Notes: a model not told the origin generated them from the sequence alone. A stretch of 34,114 nt of DNA from Ruminococcus sp. (GCA_017404665.1 JAFRBX010000021.1:1-34114); one strand, 5' to 3'. Shown: positions 1-10,293, counted from the first letter of the stretch. Program-made: numbers and translations.

Positions 1-2
1 GG

Positions 3-272
3 GGTTCAGGCTCCCTTTCCTAAGGGAGCTGTCGCGAAGCGACTGAGGGTTCAGGCTCCCTTTCCTGAGGGAGCTGTCGCGAAGCGACTGAGGGGTCAGG
101 CTCCCTTTCCTAAGGGAGCTGTCACGGAGTGACTGAGGGTTCAGGCTCCCTTTCCTGAGGGAGCTGTCACGGAGTGACTGAGGGTTCAGGCTCCCTTTCC
201 TAAGGGAGCTGTCGCGGAGTGACTGAGGGTTCAGGCTCCCTTTCCTAAGGGAGCTGTCGCGAAGCGACTGAG
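3..272. repeat. six tandem 45-bp double-hairpin (REP-like) units
   Basis: Six head-to-tail copies with an exact 45-bp period start at 3, 48, 93, 138, 183 and 228. Each copy carries two dyads: CTCCCTT/AAGGGAG around a 4-nt loop, and GTCGC/GCGAC around a 3-nt loop. Copies differ by a few substitutions, some of them compensatory-looking in the second dyad (GTCGCGAAGCGAC versus GTCACGGAGTGAC). No coding frame is evident. The function is unknown; the structure fits an amplified REP/palindromic intergenic element. Confidence 0.93.
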
Positions 273-300
273 GGTTGTATCTAACCCACCTGGACGGCAA

Positions 301-353
301 CCCTCCGCCCCTTGACACGCGTGTCAGGGGCACCTCCCTTAGGAAAGGGAGGC
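301..353 (-). repeat. inverted relative of the REP-like unit
   Basis: Read on the minus strand, this segment starts with the same CCTCCCTTTCCTAAGGGAGG dyad as the 45-bp array. Its second hairpin is replaced by a longer one centred on a TGACACGCGTGTCA palindrome at 313-326. A similar ACACGCGTGT palindrome lies in the acn-icd spacer. The nearest apparent TTGACA (312-317) lacks a matching -10, so I do not call a promoter. The rest of 273-507 shows only the heptamer array and the ribosome binding site of the next gene. Confidence 0.75.
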
Positions 354-369
354 TCTCATGTGTGCTGCT

Positions 370-439
370 CACCGGTCACCGGTCACTGGTCACTGGTCAC
401 TGGTCACTAACCACTGGTCACTAACCACCGGTCACTAAC
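370..439. repeat. ten in-register 7-bp repeats
   Basis: Ten consecutive heptamers in perfect register are drawn from CACCGGT, CACTGGT and CACTAAC. Related heptamer arrays occur at 27588-27619 and 29739-29766 in this window. No coding role is visible. Such arrays may be prone to copy-number change by slippage, which is inference. Confidence 0.9.
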
Positions 440-507
440 CCGTCCGCTCTGCTTACGCGTCCGGCTTCTGCCGAACCGCTTTCTGCAGCAACAAAGGAGG
501 AAACCTT

Positions 508-3500
508 ATGAAACAAAAATGTTCGTTTATCCTCAAGTCGAGTATCGCGCTGATACTCTGCTTCCTCATGCTCTTCGGCACGATGACGACCTCGCTCGCC
601 GCTGTCGTTGAGAATGCCGACACCGGCGCAGAGGCAGATGTTGCTGAAACTGGTTGGAGTAACTTTACTGTTCGAGGCAGTTGGAATGGCTTTAATGATC
701 AGTACAGCAGTTGGACATCTATGAATGGAACACTAATAGTTGATTTGACTAATTATGTTGGTCAAACTGTTGATTTCTATTATAAGTTGGATAGTGACTG
801 TGTAGGTGCGTATAACGGCGGAAATAATAATGGTTCTGGAGCGTGGACTAATCAGAGCGGCTTCACTTTTGGTGACGCTACATCAAGTGCACAGTCTTAC
901 GATATCACGTCGGGCAACCGCTACAATGGTTGGGGTGTTCTTGACGCTACTTATGGTCATTTCCATTATCAGGTACGACGTGGTGTTTTAAAATTTGTTG
1001 CGCATCAATCTAATGATTATGTCACAATTAAAGATGAATGGCCCACTTATACACTTATGAATGGTACTTCTTCGGTTGGTTCTATGACACAAAATGGTTC
1101 TGACACCAGCGCTTATTGGACAAAGAGTGTTAACTTGACCTATGGAACTAATGCAAATTTATGGGTTAAAACGTCAATTAATAATTCAGAAAGAAGATAC
1201 CTTAATAACGGAGGTACTATTTCACCTAGTTCGACGAACAATGATGTTTCTTGTGATATTTATGGTTATGATACAGGTAACACAGCAACAGATTATATTG
1301 CTGTAACGCCTGATGTAACCGGTTCTTATACTGTTTCATTTAGGCGTATTGCTTCTGGTGAAACGGGCGCTACCAACCACGGTACATTCACTGTGACTTA
1401 TCCTACTCAGAGTGTATCTGTTTCAGCGGGTACCGGTGGTACTGTAGATAAAGAAAGCGTTTCTGTCAGACATACTAAAGGCGCATCTGTGACAGCTACA
1501 GCCAGCACAGGTTATACTTTCGACAGTTGGACGGCGACTTCGCCTGCTGCTGTGAGCTATAGCAATACAGCAACCACTACTGTTACAACGACAGCTACCG
1601 GAGGTTCAGTAGAGGCTTCTTTCACGCCTAAAACTTCAGCTTTGACATTTGATCTCAATGGAGGCTCCGGCACAGCTGCGACAGGGCTGATTGCGACGTA
1701 TGACGCAGATATGCCTACCTATGATCAGAGCGCTCCCACTAAGACCGGCTATACGCTCGACGGTTGGTATACCGCTACTGTTACCAATGGTAATATCACG
1801 GCGTGGGGCACGAAGTATTATAATGCTGATTTGACGAGTGCGAGGACGTGGAATGTTAACACCACCTCCGGCACCACTCTGTACGCTAAGTGGACACTCA
1901 ATAAATACAATGTCAAAAAGACCGAGACCGGCGGCACCGGTACCGTTACGATTGGTTCTACCACGGTCACGACTACGGACCAAGAGGTCGATTACGGTAC
2001 GGATTATACCATCACGGTTACCGCTCCGTCCGGCAAGAATGTCAGCGCGATCACCGGCGCTACCGGCTTCACCGGTATCGGCACCGGTACGGCGACTTTG
2101 ACCGGTTACACTCTATCGGATGATCTGAATCTTGAGATCACCTATGTTTCCGCTACCTCTCCCGGTATTACGGTAGAGGTGGATGAATCCTCCGGTAACA
2201 TTGGCGATTCCTTTGTTGTTACCGCGACCAAGACCCATCCTTCCGGTTCTGCCGGCGCGATCACTTATTCCGTGACGAAGGATGGCTCTGCTGCTACAGC
2301 AGATACCGACTATACGGTATCTACATCCGGCACCAGCCCGATGACGATCACCATCGTTCCGTTGAAGGCAGGCGAATTTGAGGTTACAGCCGGTTACACC
2401 GATACCGGTAATCCCTCTAACTCAGCTAGGTTCACCGTCAACCCCCCGACGATCTCGGTTGGCAACAACAGTACCGTCAAGGTCGGCGGCACCTATACCG
2501 TTTCGGCTACTACGACGAATCCCTCCAATTCTTCTTCTCTGCCGAGCGGATGGACGATCACTTATACCAGAAAGAGCGGCTCTACCGCTTCGATCAGCGG
2601 TACGACTATCACTGCCGATAACTACGGTTCTGCTACTACCTTTACCGCTAGCTTGAAGTATAATAATGTTGAAAAGGCTTCCTGTGATTTCACCGTCACT
2701 CCCGTGACCCCCACAGTCAGCTTCAGCGATTACAGCAGTATCGGCATTGGCGAGACCTCCGCCAACGGTTCCGTCACCGCGACCAATTGCGAAAGCCTGA
2801 CCAAGTCCTTCTCGATCACCTCCGGTTCCGATTACGCGACGATCGACGCCTCTTCCGGTACGGTCACCGGCGTGAAGCCCGGCACTGCTACCGTGACCGT
2901 ATATTATAAGAAGGGCAGCACAACGATCATTTCCGATACCGCTACCGTCGAGGTCACCGCTCCCACCGTTACCATCACCTCTGCCGATACCGCTCTTGTG
3001 GACTCGACTACGAATTTTGCCGCCACTTCCTCCGGCGCGACCACGAATCCGTCCTATAGTTGGAGCATTACGAACGGTTCCGGCACAGGCGAGGTAGTAG
3101 GGAACGGTCAACAGCTGAAAGCGCTGACTCCCGGCACTCTGACCGTCAATGTTTCGGCAACATATAACGCAAGCTATACTGCTACCACGACTCAGACGTT
3201 CACTATTACCGCACCCACCGTATCGATGGCTGATCAGACCGTAGCAAAGGGCGACGCGGTAACCTTCTCCGCGACCACCTCGAACCCCTCCGGCTTGACG
3301 ATCGCTTACTCGCTCAAGAGCGCTGTCACCGGCGTGAGCATCTCCGGCGCGACCGTATCGGTTGCAGATGACTGCTCCGCTTCTTCCGCGACTATCGTTG
3401 CCTCCGCGAAGAACTCCGCGGGTACTGAAGTCGCGACAGAAGAAGCGACCCTCACGATCGAGGATCCCACGCTGACGATCACAGATACCGCGAACGCGAG

Positions 3501-6500
3501 CACCAAGTACCTCACAGTAGGCACTAATTACGAGAAAGCGCTCACCAATAACTTCGGCGGCTCCTATACTGTTGATTCCTCTAACACAAGTGTTGCTACC
3601 GTATCCGAGTCTTCCGGCACCCTGACGGTCGTACCCGTCGCCAAGGGTACCGCGACTATCACCGTCACCGCTACTAAGGGCGGCAACGCGGCGCAGTCAC
3701 CCTCTTCGCTGATCAACAAGCTCGCCCTCGCCGCCACCGGCGCCGAAGTCGGCGACAGCCTGATCGGCACCGGCATCACCGCATCTCAGACCTTTACCGT
3801 GAATGTCGCGGCAGCGGATACCGACGTAGTTGTTTACCTCAACGACTTTACCTATAATAACGGCGACGGTTGGGGCACTGCTTACATCCACGCTTGGGGT
3901 GATAGTGGTGATTTAGCTACAAGACAAGCTATGACGAAGATCGGTACAAATGAGTACGGTCGCAGTGTATACGCATATAAGTTCTCTGCTGCTGATTGGG
4001 CAAATGTAAAACATATCGTATTCTTACATTCCAACGCTGACAGCGCTTGGAATGATCAGTGGGAACACACCGAAGATAAGTTCAACGGTACTCACGCCGA
4101 TACACGTGGTTTCTACTTGCAGTCAACTTCAAATGGTTCTGCACGTGAGTTAGGTACTTACACTCCTGCTATCAACGTACCTCAGGTTGTTATCGACGAT
4201 GCATCTACTCCTCTCGGTGTTAATTACACCCTGACCGCAACAAAGGTTAACGAAGCAACTGTCGGCAAGTATAAGTGGGCTTCCGCTACTACTTCCGTAG
4301 CCACCGTTACCGCTGATACTAATACAACCGCATCTACTACTGTTACTCCTGTAGACGCGGGAACCTCAGAGATCACTGTACAGGCGTTCGCCGCCAACCC
4401 CACTAACTGGAACCTGACCTACAGTGACACCACCTTACCTTTCATCGGTTCCACCGACACCGCGACCATCACCGTCACCGCTGACCCGAGAACCGTCACC
4501 TTCGCCAACAAAGCTTCCAACAACGGCACCGATTATGATACCCTGACCGCTACCGGCGCGGGTACCGTCACCGCCGTTGACGGCGACAACAACGCTGTGA
4601 CCTCCGGCTCCACCGTCGCTCACGGTACCAACGTCACCTTCACTGCTGCCGCAAACGCGGGCTACAAGCACGTCGGCTGGCGCATTGTAGTAGGGGAGAC
4701 CACCACTACCTCTACCGATTCTACCCTGACCCAGCGCATTTCCGCCAATACCACCGTTTATGCGCTGTTCGACAAGGGTGTTAACGTCACCTTCAACGAC
4801 AGCTCCACCTTCAGCTCTACCACGCTGAAGGTTGCTACCTTCACCTATGACGGCGCTGTTCCTGTGGCTCCCGCCGATCCGTCCCATGACGGCTACACCT
4901 TTACCGGTTGGTCGGCTGACGGCGGTACGACTACCTACACTACTGCGAATCTCCCCGTGCTGAGCAACCCCACTGCCGCGATCACCTATGTCGCCCAGTA
5001 CACACACATCGACTATTCCGTCAGCGGTTCCGTTAAGGTCACCACAGACGGCACAACCTATACCACAAGCTCCGACGCGGGTACCCTCGCGATCACCAAC
5101 ACCGACGGCTCCGCAATCAGCGATCCTTCTCACCTCACCTATGACGACAAGGTCAAGATCGTCGCGACCGAGAAGCCCGGTTATACCTTCGTCGGCATCT
5201 ACAGAGTCCGCACCGGCGGTACTGAGGAGCTGGTCACCACCGCCTCAGGCACCACAGAAGTTGACGGTCAGACCGTCGCTACCGCGACCTGCAACGAATA
5301 CACGCTGAACACCGACAGCGAGCCCGCCTATGTTTTTGAGGCACGCTTCAAGAAGCAGCTCTACATCACGCTCTACAACTCTTATGAGTATAAGAACAAC
5401 AAGTGGGTCTTTGTAGCTGCTCCGCCTAAGAAGGTTGAGATTTACGCTAACTCTTCCGCAACTACGGCTCTCCGTACCTACACCTATTCCTCCGGTACTG
5501 CTGAACAGCGCGGTGAGGAACATATCAAGACCGAGACCGGCACCTACTACGAGGGCAACAAGCTGCTCGTGTATCCCGGTGAGAAGATCGTCCTGACCTA
5601 TGCGGGTCTGGCTTCGTCCGACTTCATCAAGGGCGCGTTCTATAACAATTCGCTCCGTTATACCGTTGAGACCGAGGGAGACAACTACTATGTCAACCGT
5701 TCTCATGAAAACCAGAACGGTACTCCGGACGGCGACGGTAACTATGAGCACGGTGACGATGACTTCGGTTCCGAAGACAGGCCGTACACCTTCACCACAG
5801 ACACCACCCTCTATGCTTATTCTTCCTACTATACCAACTACTATGGACAGGATAAGTCGAATACCATTTTCACAAATCAGCCGAGCTACGCCGCGACGAT
5901 CAACCAGAACAATCACACCATCACGATTGCGTCTGCTGCGAGCGATTATCTGAACGTCGATATCGAGCTGAGCAATAAGTATCAGATCCATATCAACGGC
6001 GATAACTGGGACGGTCTGACGATCGAGAATATGAACGACGAAGGCTACTACTATGAAAATGAGCCGTTTAACGCCGCTTTCAAGATCAGCCTCGACAACA
6101 TCACCGACACTACCGGCACCTACAGCTGGAACGCTCTCGGCGCAGAAGTCTCGATGGATCCCGATCATCCCGAGCCGCCTTCCGGTTTAGCTGTTACCGC
6201 AAAGAAGTCTGACGGTTCCGACGCCTCCACTGTAGGCGAGATCAGCTACTTCCTCGTCAGCGGTAATATGACATCTGCGGATCTCTACATCACTCTGCCG
6301 CTCGTCAAGACTTACAAGATGCGTCTCGCGAATATCGTTGTAGCTGATGCTGCTCAGCACAGGACGATGATCACCGAGGGTAATTCTTCCACCGACACTA
6401 CCAACTATGTCGGCAATATCACCGCTGTTCCGAAAAAAGGCGAAACTACGGGATCCGATATCTCCTCCGACGGCACCTATTATACATGGAACGCTCAGGA

Positions 6501-9500
6501 CGGCAATTCCTCAAATACCCATAACCGTCCCGAGTATGTCAGAGCATTTACAGAAAGTAGCGAAAACAAAAAACTCAACGGCGGCGTCAACAGAGGCGGT
6601 TCCGATGTTGAGGATGGTTATTCGGTCACATATACCTATACTCCTACCGACAGCTTTGGTGTAGACTACAGCTTTGTCGGTTGGTTTGAGGGTTCATTTG
6701 ACGGTACCGATAAATTTACCGTAGATTACAGCAAGAAGCTCTCCGGTAAGACCAGCTTCACCTACACGCCTACCAAGAACACAGTCATCATCGCGGTCGC
6801 TACTCGGGACCTCTACCTCGGCGGTAACTTCACCTCTGACGGAACATATACGACTACCTCTGCCAACCAGACTTGGTCATCCGGTCGTATCATGATGGAG
6901 TTCGACCCGACCTATGATAAGGGTGACGGTGACGCGACTCATAAGGGTCGCTACTACTATACGTTCGACACCGTGACAGCGAATACGGAGTATAAGTTCA
7001 GAGCGTATGACAAGGTTGCCGGTAACTCCGACACCGATAGCCTGAATGTATGGAACACATGGACCGGTACCGAATCTTACGGCGAGGATAACGACGACAT
7101 TCTCTTTGCAAGAGAGAAGTACAGCGGCGGTTCTGTCGGCGGCTTCATGTACAAGACCAATACTGAATCCGCTACCATTGCGAATAATACAAAGACATCA
7201 ACCAAGAACCACGATTCGCTCGGATATGCTGCTCCTGTTACCGTTTACTTCTATGCTTACGACGGCGGTATTACCGTCAAATCCACCTACCAGTGGTCGA
7301 GAGCCTACGTATCCGAGGGGCGCGGTATCGACGCGACTGCGGTAGAAGAAGGTGACTCGAATTCGGATAACACCACTTTCAACACCCCGACCGCGACTGT
7401 CAACAACAAGACCGTCAATAATCAGGATGTTGTTGTTACCACTGAGGCTTCCAAGTACGGCAACGGCGGAAAATATGAGAAAATCTATGAGTGCTTAGTC
7501 AAGGAGAAGGATGGTCAGATCGTTGTCAACGCGAAGCCGAATGACGCGAATCTAGAGCTTGACGCGTTCCTCGTCTATAACATTGAGACGAAGGCGAGCG
7601 AGGCGGTCAAGACCTTTACGACCTCCGGTTCCGGCGCTGACATCACTTACACCGGCAACATTACCATCCCCAACAACAGCAAGATCTACGTAGTCCCGAT
7701 CTATAAGTTCACTCAGGCGTTTATCACGGCACAGAACCTTGAGACCCACATGGTTTACGTCCGCGCGGCTGAGATCGATAAGGACGACTGGGGCGGTTTG
7801 GTATCCATGTACTCATGGGGTACCGACGCTCGCTATGACAGCGGCAGATGGCCCGGTCAGCTGATGGTTCCGTCCGATGACGGTCAATCCTTCTACGCTC
7901 CCCTGACCTTTATGAAGAACGGTCTCGCAGGCGTAACCTTCAATAACTACGCTCAGGTATGGGGTAGCAATTACATTAACTTTGTTGGTACCTATAAGGA
8001 TAACGGCGTCAGCGATGTGGATTACTCCAGCTACACCGGTACCTCTACGCATTATATCCATCAGGTATTCGACTATCGCGAGCCGATCTCCATCATCGAC
8101 AATATCAACGAGAAGAACCCGAGCGTCTACGATAGTGAAGACATGGACATGGTCTTCGCCCTCAAGCCCGGTAATAAGACAGCCGCTACCGTCGGCAATG
8201 GCGCGTATAATGCATCGTTCAACTACGAGTACCTCTCCGACAGCTCGGGCAAGTACAGAGTAGACCTCAACGGCAACAAGATCTCTACTAACCCGACCGC
8301 TACCTACTATGTCGTATGTAACTATACTGAAAACTACGCATCCGGCGGTTCTGAGTCATATGACTTTAAGGAAGGTACCCGCGACGGTACATCCACCCAC
8401 AACAGGTATTCCATCGATTGGAACGTCTACGATATCAACGGTACTAAGATCACAGGAGCTACTAAGCTCTCGGCTACCTACACCGACGTCTACAAGAGCG
8501 AGATGCTCACCGATATTGCGAAACTCCTGATCGATCAGGACTATCCGGTATCCGGTAAAGCGGTCAAGATCGCTTATGAGAACCCGAAGATCAGCTCCTC
8601 TGATAATACGGAGGCTGTCCGTTACTCCGGTCAGTGGTATGCCGATGGTATCAACACGCTGATCGAGGGTAATGTAAGAGTCGGTATCTACTCCGACGGC
8701 GCATGGCTGCCCTCTGACAGCAACGCTCCCGGCTACGCTACCGCGACTGTCAGCATCGCTGATGCCGATTCTACGATCGGTGAAGGTACCTCGACAGAAA
8801 CCGGTTGCTCCGGCGCTTCACTCGCTAAGGTCACGAAGACCCACGCTACCAACGGTAAGGTCAGCTTTACTGTTAATACCACCAATAACTTCCTCGGATG
8901 GTATCGTGACGACGGCGAAGGCGGCTATGAGCCTGTCGGTTCGAACTATAAGAACCAGACTATCACCCCGACCTTCAACAACGACATTACCTACTACGCG
9001 TTCTACTCCGCTTCCGCTTCTTATCGCTTCAGATATAAGGGACGCTTTGACAGCCCCGCTGATAACAACCAGTGGCATTACTACACTGCGAAGGGTTCTG
9101 ACCTGACTGACGCTGAGCTTGCTGCTAACGGTACACTGGATCCTGCAACCAGAAGCTATGATGTCCAATCAAAGTTAGCTAAGATCACAGATATCAGAGT
9201 ATTCAATCATACACTGACCTACGAGTTGAACTCTGCTGATACCAGCTCACCGTATATGATCACATATACAGCCGGCGACACAGTGGATGAATATACTCTG
9301 ACTGTCAAGGCTTATAACAGCAGCGGTTCTCTTGAAAAAATCGGCAGCGTGACAGGAACATGGAGCACCCCGCTGGATGTTACGACACATGCAGACCTCG
9401 GTAACGGTAATTCGCTCGTTACCAACAAACCTTCCGGTAAAAAGGATAAGGTCTTTATCGGTTGGAAAAAGTCAGGTACAGATGATAGTGCAATTATCTC

Positions 9501-10092
9501 TACACAGGCAAACTTTGGTTACAGTATCACACAGAATACCACGATCGAACCTGTATTCGGCGATGCAAGGATCACCGCTGAAACATGGTCAGCCGGCATT
9601 GATAAGAATGTTGTAACTCAGGAACTGACAAATGCCACCACCGGAAAGATCTACAACGATACGCTTGTCAACTTCCGCTACGCGAAGGCAACCGGCGAAC
9701 AGTTTGACATAGAGAATAACAAATGCGGCGTTGTGATCCTGTTCCAGGATGAAGCCTCAAAGGATACTTACGGCAATGCTTTCACCACAATGACTGACGA
9801 AATAGCAGAAGGCTTCGCTAAGAAGATGATCGACAAGGAAATTCCTTCAGACAAGAATACGATTGCCGCGAAACTGAGCGCAACTACCTACGGTACAGCT
9901 TACGCGTACCGCATTGAAGCAACCAGCCTTTCCCGCCTGAACCGTGCAGACTTGTATATGAGCGTTGACTACGCCAAGTACAGCGGAGGTAACTACAAGG
10001 TCATCGCCTATACCAAGATCGGCGATGATTATACCTACAGCGCGGTAATTACCGACACTTTTACAATGGGACAGAGATTCCCTAAACCTTGA
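508..10092 (+). CDS. giant secreted multi-repeat protein (InlB/Flg_new and Ig-like repeats)
   Basis: A 3194-aa exported protein with a strong AGGAGG at 495-500 ahead of the ATG. Residues 1-32 are a signal peptide with a Lys start, a hydrophobic core and a TTSLAA cleavage region. Domains in order: an N-terminal beta-rich region (about 45-300); a divergent InlB repeat (about 310-370); an InlB/Flg_new repeat with the GYTLDGWYT and LYAKWT marks (about 375-465); a string of bacterial Ig-like repeats (about 550-1090); an inserted module (about 1100-1225); more InlB-type repeats (about 1330-1500); and a long region shared with the second giant protein. That region includes a WPG-containing segment near 2426-2455 that resembles CBM26-type starch-binding modules. 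The last ~165 residues, from WSAGIDKNVVTQELTNA, are nearly the same in both giants. There is no LPXTG, SLH or dockerin. Likely role: surface adhesion or carbohydrate binding, by inference. No catalytic domain is recognised. Confidence 0.9.
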   Translation: MKQKCSFILKSSIALILCFLMLFGTMTTSLAAVVENADTGAEADVAETGWSNFTVRGSWNGFNDQYSSWTSMNGTLIVDLTNYVGQTVDFYYKLDSDCVGAYNGGNNNGSGAWTNQSGFTFGDATSSAQSYDITSGNRYNGWGVLDATYGHFHYQVRRGVLKFVAHQSNDYVTIKDEWPTYTLMNGTSSVGSMTQNGSDTSAYWTKSVNLTYGTNANLWVKTSINNSERRYLNNGGTISPSSTNNDVSCDIYGYDTGNTATDYIAVTPDVTGSYTVSFRRIASGETGATNHGTFTVTYPTQSVSVSAGTGGTVDKESVSVRHTKGASVTATASTGYTFDSWTATSPAAVSYSNTATTTVTTTATGGSVEASFTPKTSALTFDLNGGSGTAATGLIATYDADMPTYDQSAPTKTGYTLDGWYTATVTNGNITAWGTKYYNADLTSARTWNVNTTSGTTLYAKWTLNKYNVKKTETGGTGTVTIGSTTVTTTDQEVDYGTDYTITVTAPSGKNVSAITGATGFTGIGTGTATLTGYTLSDDLNLEITYVSATSPGITVEVDESSGNIGDSFVVTATKTHPSGSAGAITYSVTKDGSAATADTDYTVSTSGTSPMTITIVPLKAGEFEVTAGYTDTGNPSNSARFTVNPPTISVGNNSTVKVGGTYTVSATTTNPSNSSSLPSGWTITYTRKSGSTASISGTTITADNYGSATTFTASLKYNNVEKASCDFTVTPVTPTVSFSDYSSIGIGETSANGSVTATNCESLTKSFSITSGSDYATIDASSGTVTGVKPGTATVTVYYKKGSTTIISDTATVEVTAPTVTITSADTALVDSTTNFAATSSGATTNPSYSWSITNGSGTGEVVGNGQQLKALTPGTLTVNVSATYNASYTATTTQTFTITAPTVSMADQTVAKGDAVTFSATTSNPSGLTIAYSLKSAVTGVSISGATVSVADDCSASSATIVASAKNSAGTEVATEEATLTIEDPTLTITDTANASTKYLTVGTNYEKALTNNFGGSYTVDSSNTSVATVSESSGTLTVVPVAKGTATITVTATKGGNAAQSPSSLINKLALAATGAEVGDSLIGTGITASQTFTVNVAAADTDVVVYLNDFTYNNGDGWGTAYIHAWGDSGDLATRQAMTKIGTNEYGRSVYAYKFSAADWANVKHIVFLHSNADSAWNDQWEHTEDKFNGTHADTRGFYLQSTSNGSARELGTYTPAINVPQVVIDDASTPLGVNYTLTATKVNEATVGKYKWASATTSVATVTADTNTTASTTVTPVDAGTSEITVQAFAANPTNWNLTYSDTTLPFIGSTDTATITVTADPRTVTFANKASNNGTDYDTLTATGAGTVTAVDGDNNAVTSGSTVAHGTNVTFTAAANAGYKHVGWRIVVGETTTTSTDSTLTQRISANTTVYALFDKGVNVTFNDSSTFSSTTLKVATFTYDGAVPVAPADPSHDGYTFTGWSADGGTTTYTTANLPVLSNPTAAITYVAQYTHIDYSVSGSVKVTTDGTTYTTSSDAGTLAITNTDGSAISDPSHLTYDDKVKIVATEKPGYTFVGIYRVRTGGTEELVTTASGTTEVDGQTVATATCNEYTLNTDSEPAYVFEARFKKQLYITLYNSYEYKNNKWVFVAAPPKKVEIYANSSATTALRTYTYSSGTAEQRGEEHIKTETGTYYEGNKLLVYPGEKIVLTYAGLASSDFIKGAFYNNSLRYTVETEGDNYYVNRSHENQNGTPDGDGNYEHGDDDFGSEDRPYTFTTDTTLYAYSSYYTNYYGQDKSNTIFTNQPSYAATINQNNHTITIASAASDYLNVDIELSNKYQIHINGDNWDGLTIENMNDEGYYYENEPFNAAFKISLDNITDTTGTYSWNALGAEVSMDPDHPEPPSGLAVTAKKSDGSDASTVGEISYFLVSGNMTSADLYITLPLVKTYKMRLANIVVADAAQHRTMITEGNSSTDTTNYVGNITAVPKKGETTGSDISSDGTYYTWNAQDGNSSNTHNRPEYVRAFTESSENKKLNGGVNRGGSDVEDGYSVTYTYTPTDSFGVDYSFVGWFEGSFDGTDKFTVDYSKKLSGKTSFTYTPTKNTVIIAVATRDLYLGGNFTSDGTYTTTSANQTWSSGRIMMEFDPTYDKGDGDATHKGRYYYTFDTVTANTEYKFRAYDKVAGNSDTDSLNVWNTWTGTESYGEDNDDILFAREKYSGGSVGGFMYKTNTESATIANNTKTSTKNHDSLGYAAPVTVYFYAYDGGITVKSTYQWSRAYVSEGRGIDATAVEEGDSNSDNTTFNTPTATVNNKTVNNQDVVVTTEASKYGNGGKYEKIYECLVKEKDGQIVVNAKPNDANLELDAFLVYNIETKASEAVKTFTTSGSGADITYTGNITIPNNSKIYVVPIYKFTQAFITAQNLETHMVYVRAAEIDKDDWGGLVSMYSWGTDARYDSGRWPGQLMVPSDDGQSFYAPLTFMKNGLAGVTFNNYAQVWGSNYINFVGTYKDNGVSDVDYSSYTGTSTHYIHQVFDYREPISIIDNINEKNPSVYDSEDMDMVFALKPGNKTAATVGNGAYNASFNYEYLSDSSGKYRVDLNGNKISTNPTATYYVVCNYTENYASGGSESYDFKEGTRDGTSTHNRYSIDWNVYDINGTKITGATKLSATYTDVYKSEMLTDIAKLLIDQDYPVSGKAVKIAYENPKISSSDNTEAVRYSGQWYADGINTLIEGNVRVGIYSDGAWLPSDSNAPGYATATVSIADADSTIGEGTSTETGCSGASLAKVTKTHATNGKVSFTVNTTNNFLGWYRDDGEGGYEPVGSNYKNQTITPTFNNDITYYAFYSASASYRFRYKGRFDSPADNNQWHYYTAKGSDLTDAELAANGTLDPATRSYDVQSKLAKITDIRVFNHTLTYELNSADTSSPYMITYTAGDTVDEYTLTVKAYNSSGSLEKIGSVTGTWSTPLDVTTHADLGNGNSLVTNKPSGKKDKVFIGWKKSGTDDSAIISTQANFGYSITQNTTIEPVFGDARITAETWSAGIDKNVVTQELTNATTGKIYNDTLVNFRYAKATGEQFDIENNKCGVVILFQDEASKDTYGNAFTTMTDEIAEGFAKKMIDKEIPSDKNTIAAKLSATTYGTAYAYRIEATSLSRLNRADLYMSVDYAKYSGGNYKVIAYTKIGDDYTYSAVITDTFTMGQRFPKP

Positions 10093-10110
10093 TCTGACTA
10101 AGGAGGATTG

Positions 10111-10266
10111 ATGAAAATGAAAAATTTATATGTATCCCCTGAGATCGAAATTGTCAGATATACCTTCAGGGACGTGATCCTGACCAGCCCCACCGAGGGC
10201 AGTATACCCGAGCAGGGCGGAGAATTTGATCCGGATAATCCCGGTTCGGAACTCCCCGAACTCTAA
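10111..10266 (+). CDS. short TS-motif peptide 1 (putative precursor peptide)
   Basis: A 51-aa peptide that begins 18 nt after the giant protein gene, with AGGAGG at 10101-10106. ATG 10111 and ATG 10117 are both possible; the second has the better spacing. Residues 7-27 form the block shared by all four peptides here: Tyr, then YxxPxI, then DVILTSP. The tail after TSP is rich in Gly, Pro, Asp and Glu and has no Cys. It has no signal peptide or membrane helix. The YxxPxI start resembles the RRE-bound leader motif of lasso precursors, and a PqqD-like protein is encoded nearby. I infer a leader-plus-core precursor recognised by that operon. Alternatively it could be a small co-factor of the upstream secreted protein. 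Confidence 0.78.
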   Translation: MKMKNLYVSPEIEIVRYTFRDVILTSPTEGSIPEQGGEFDPDNPGSELPEL

Positions 10267-10293
10267 ACGCTGTTACACAGATAAGTGAACGCA

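Noticed and set aside
3-272. CRISPR array at the window start
   Set aside because: The 45-bp units are contiguous with no unique spacers; they are tandem hairpin repeats.
312-340. Promoter built on TTGACA at 312 upstream of the first giant gene
   Set aside because: No -10 hexamer lies 16-18 nt downstream; the TTGACA is part of a palindrome in a repeat.
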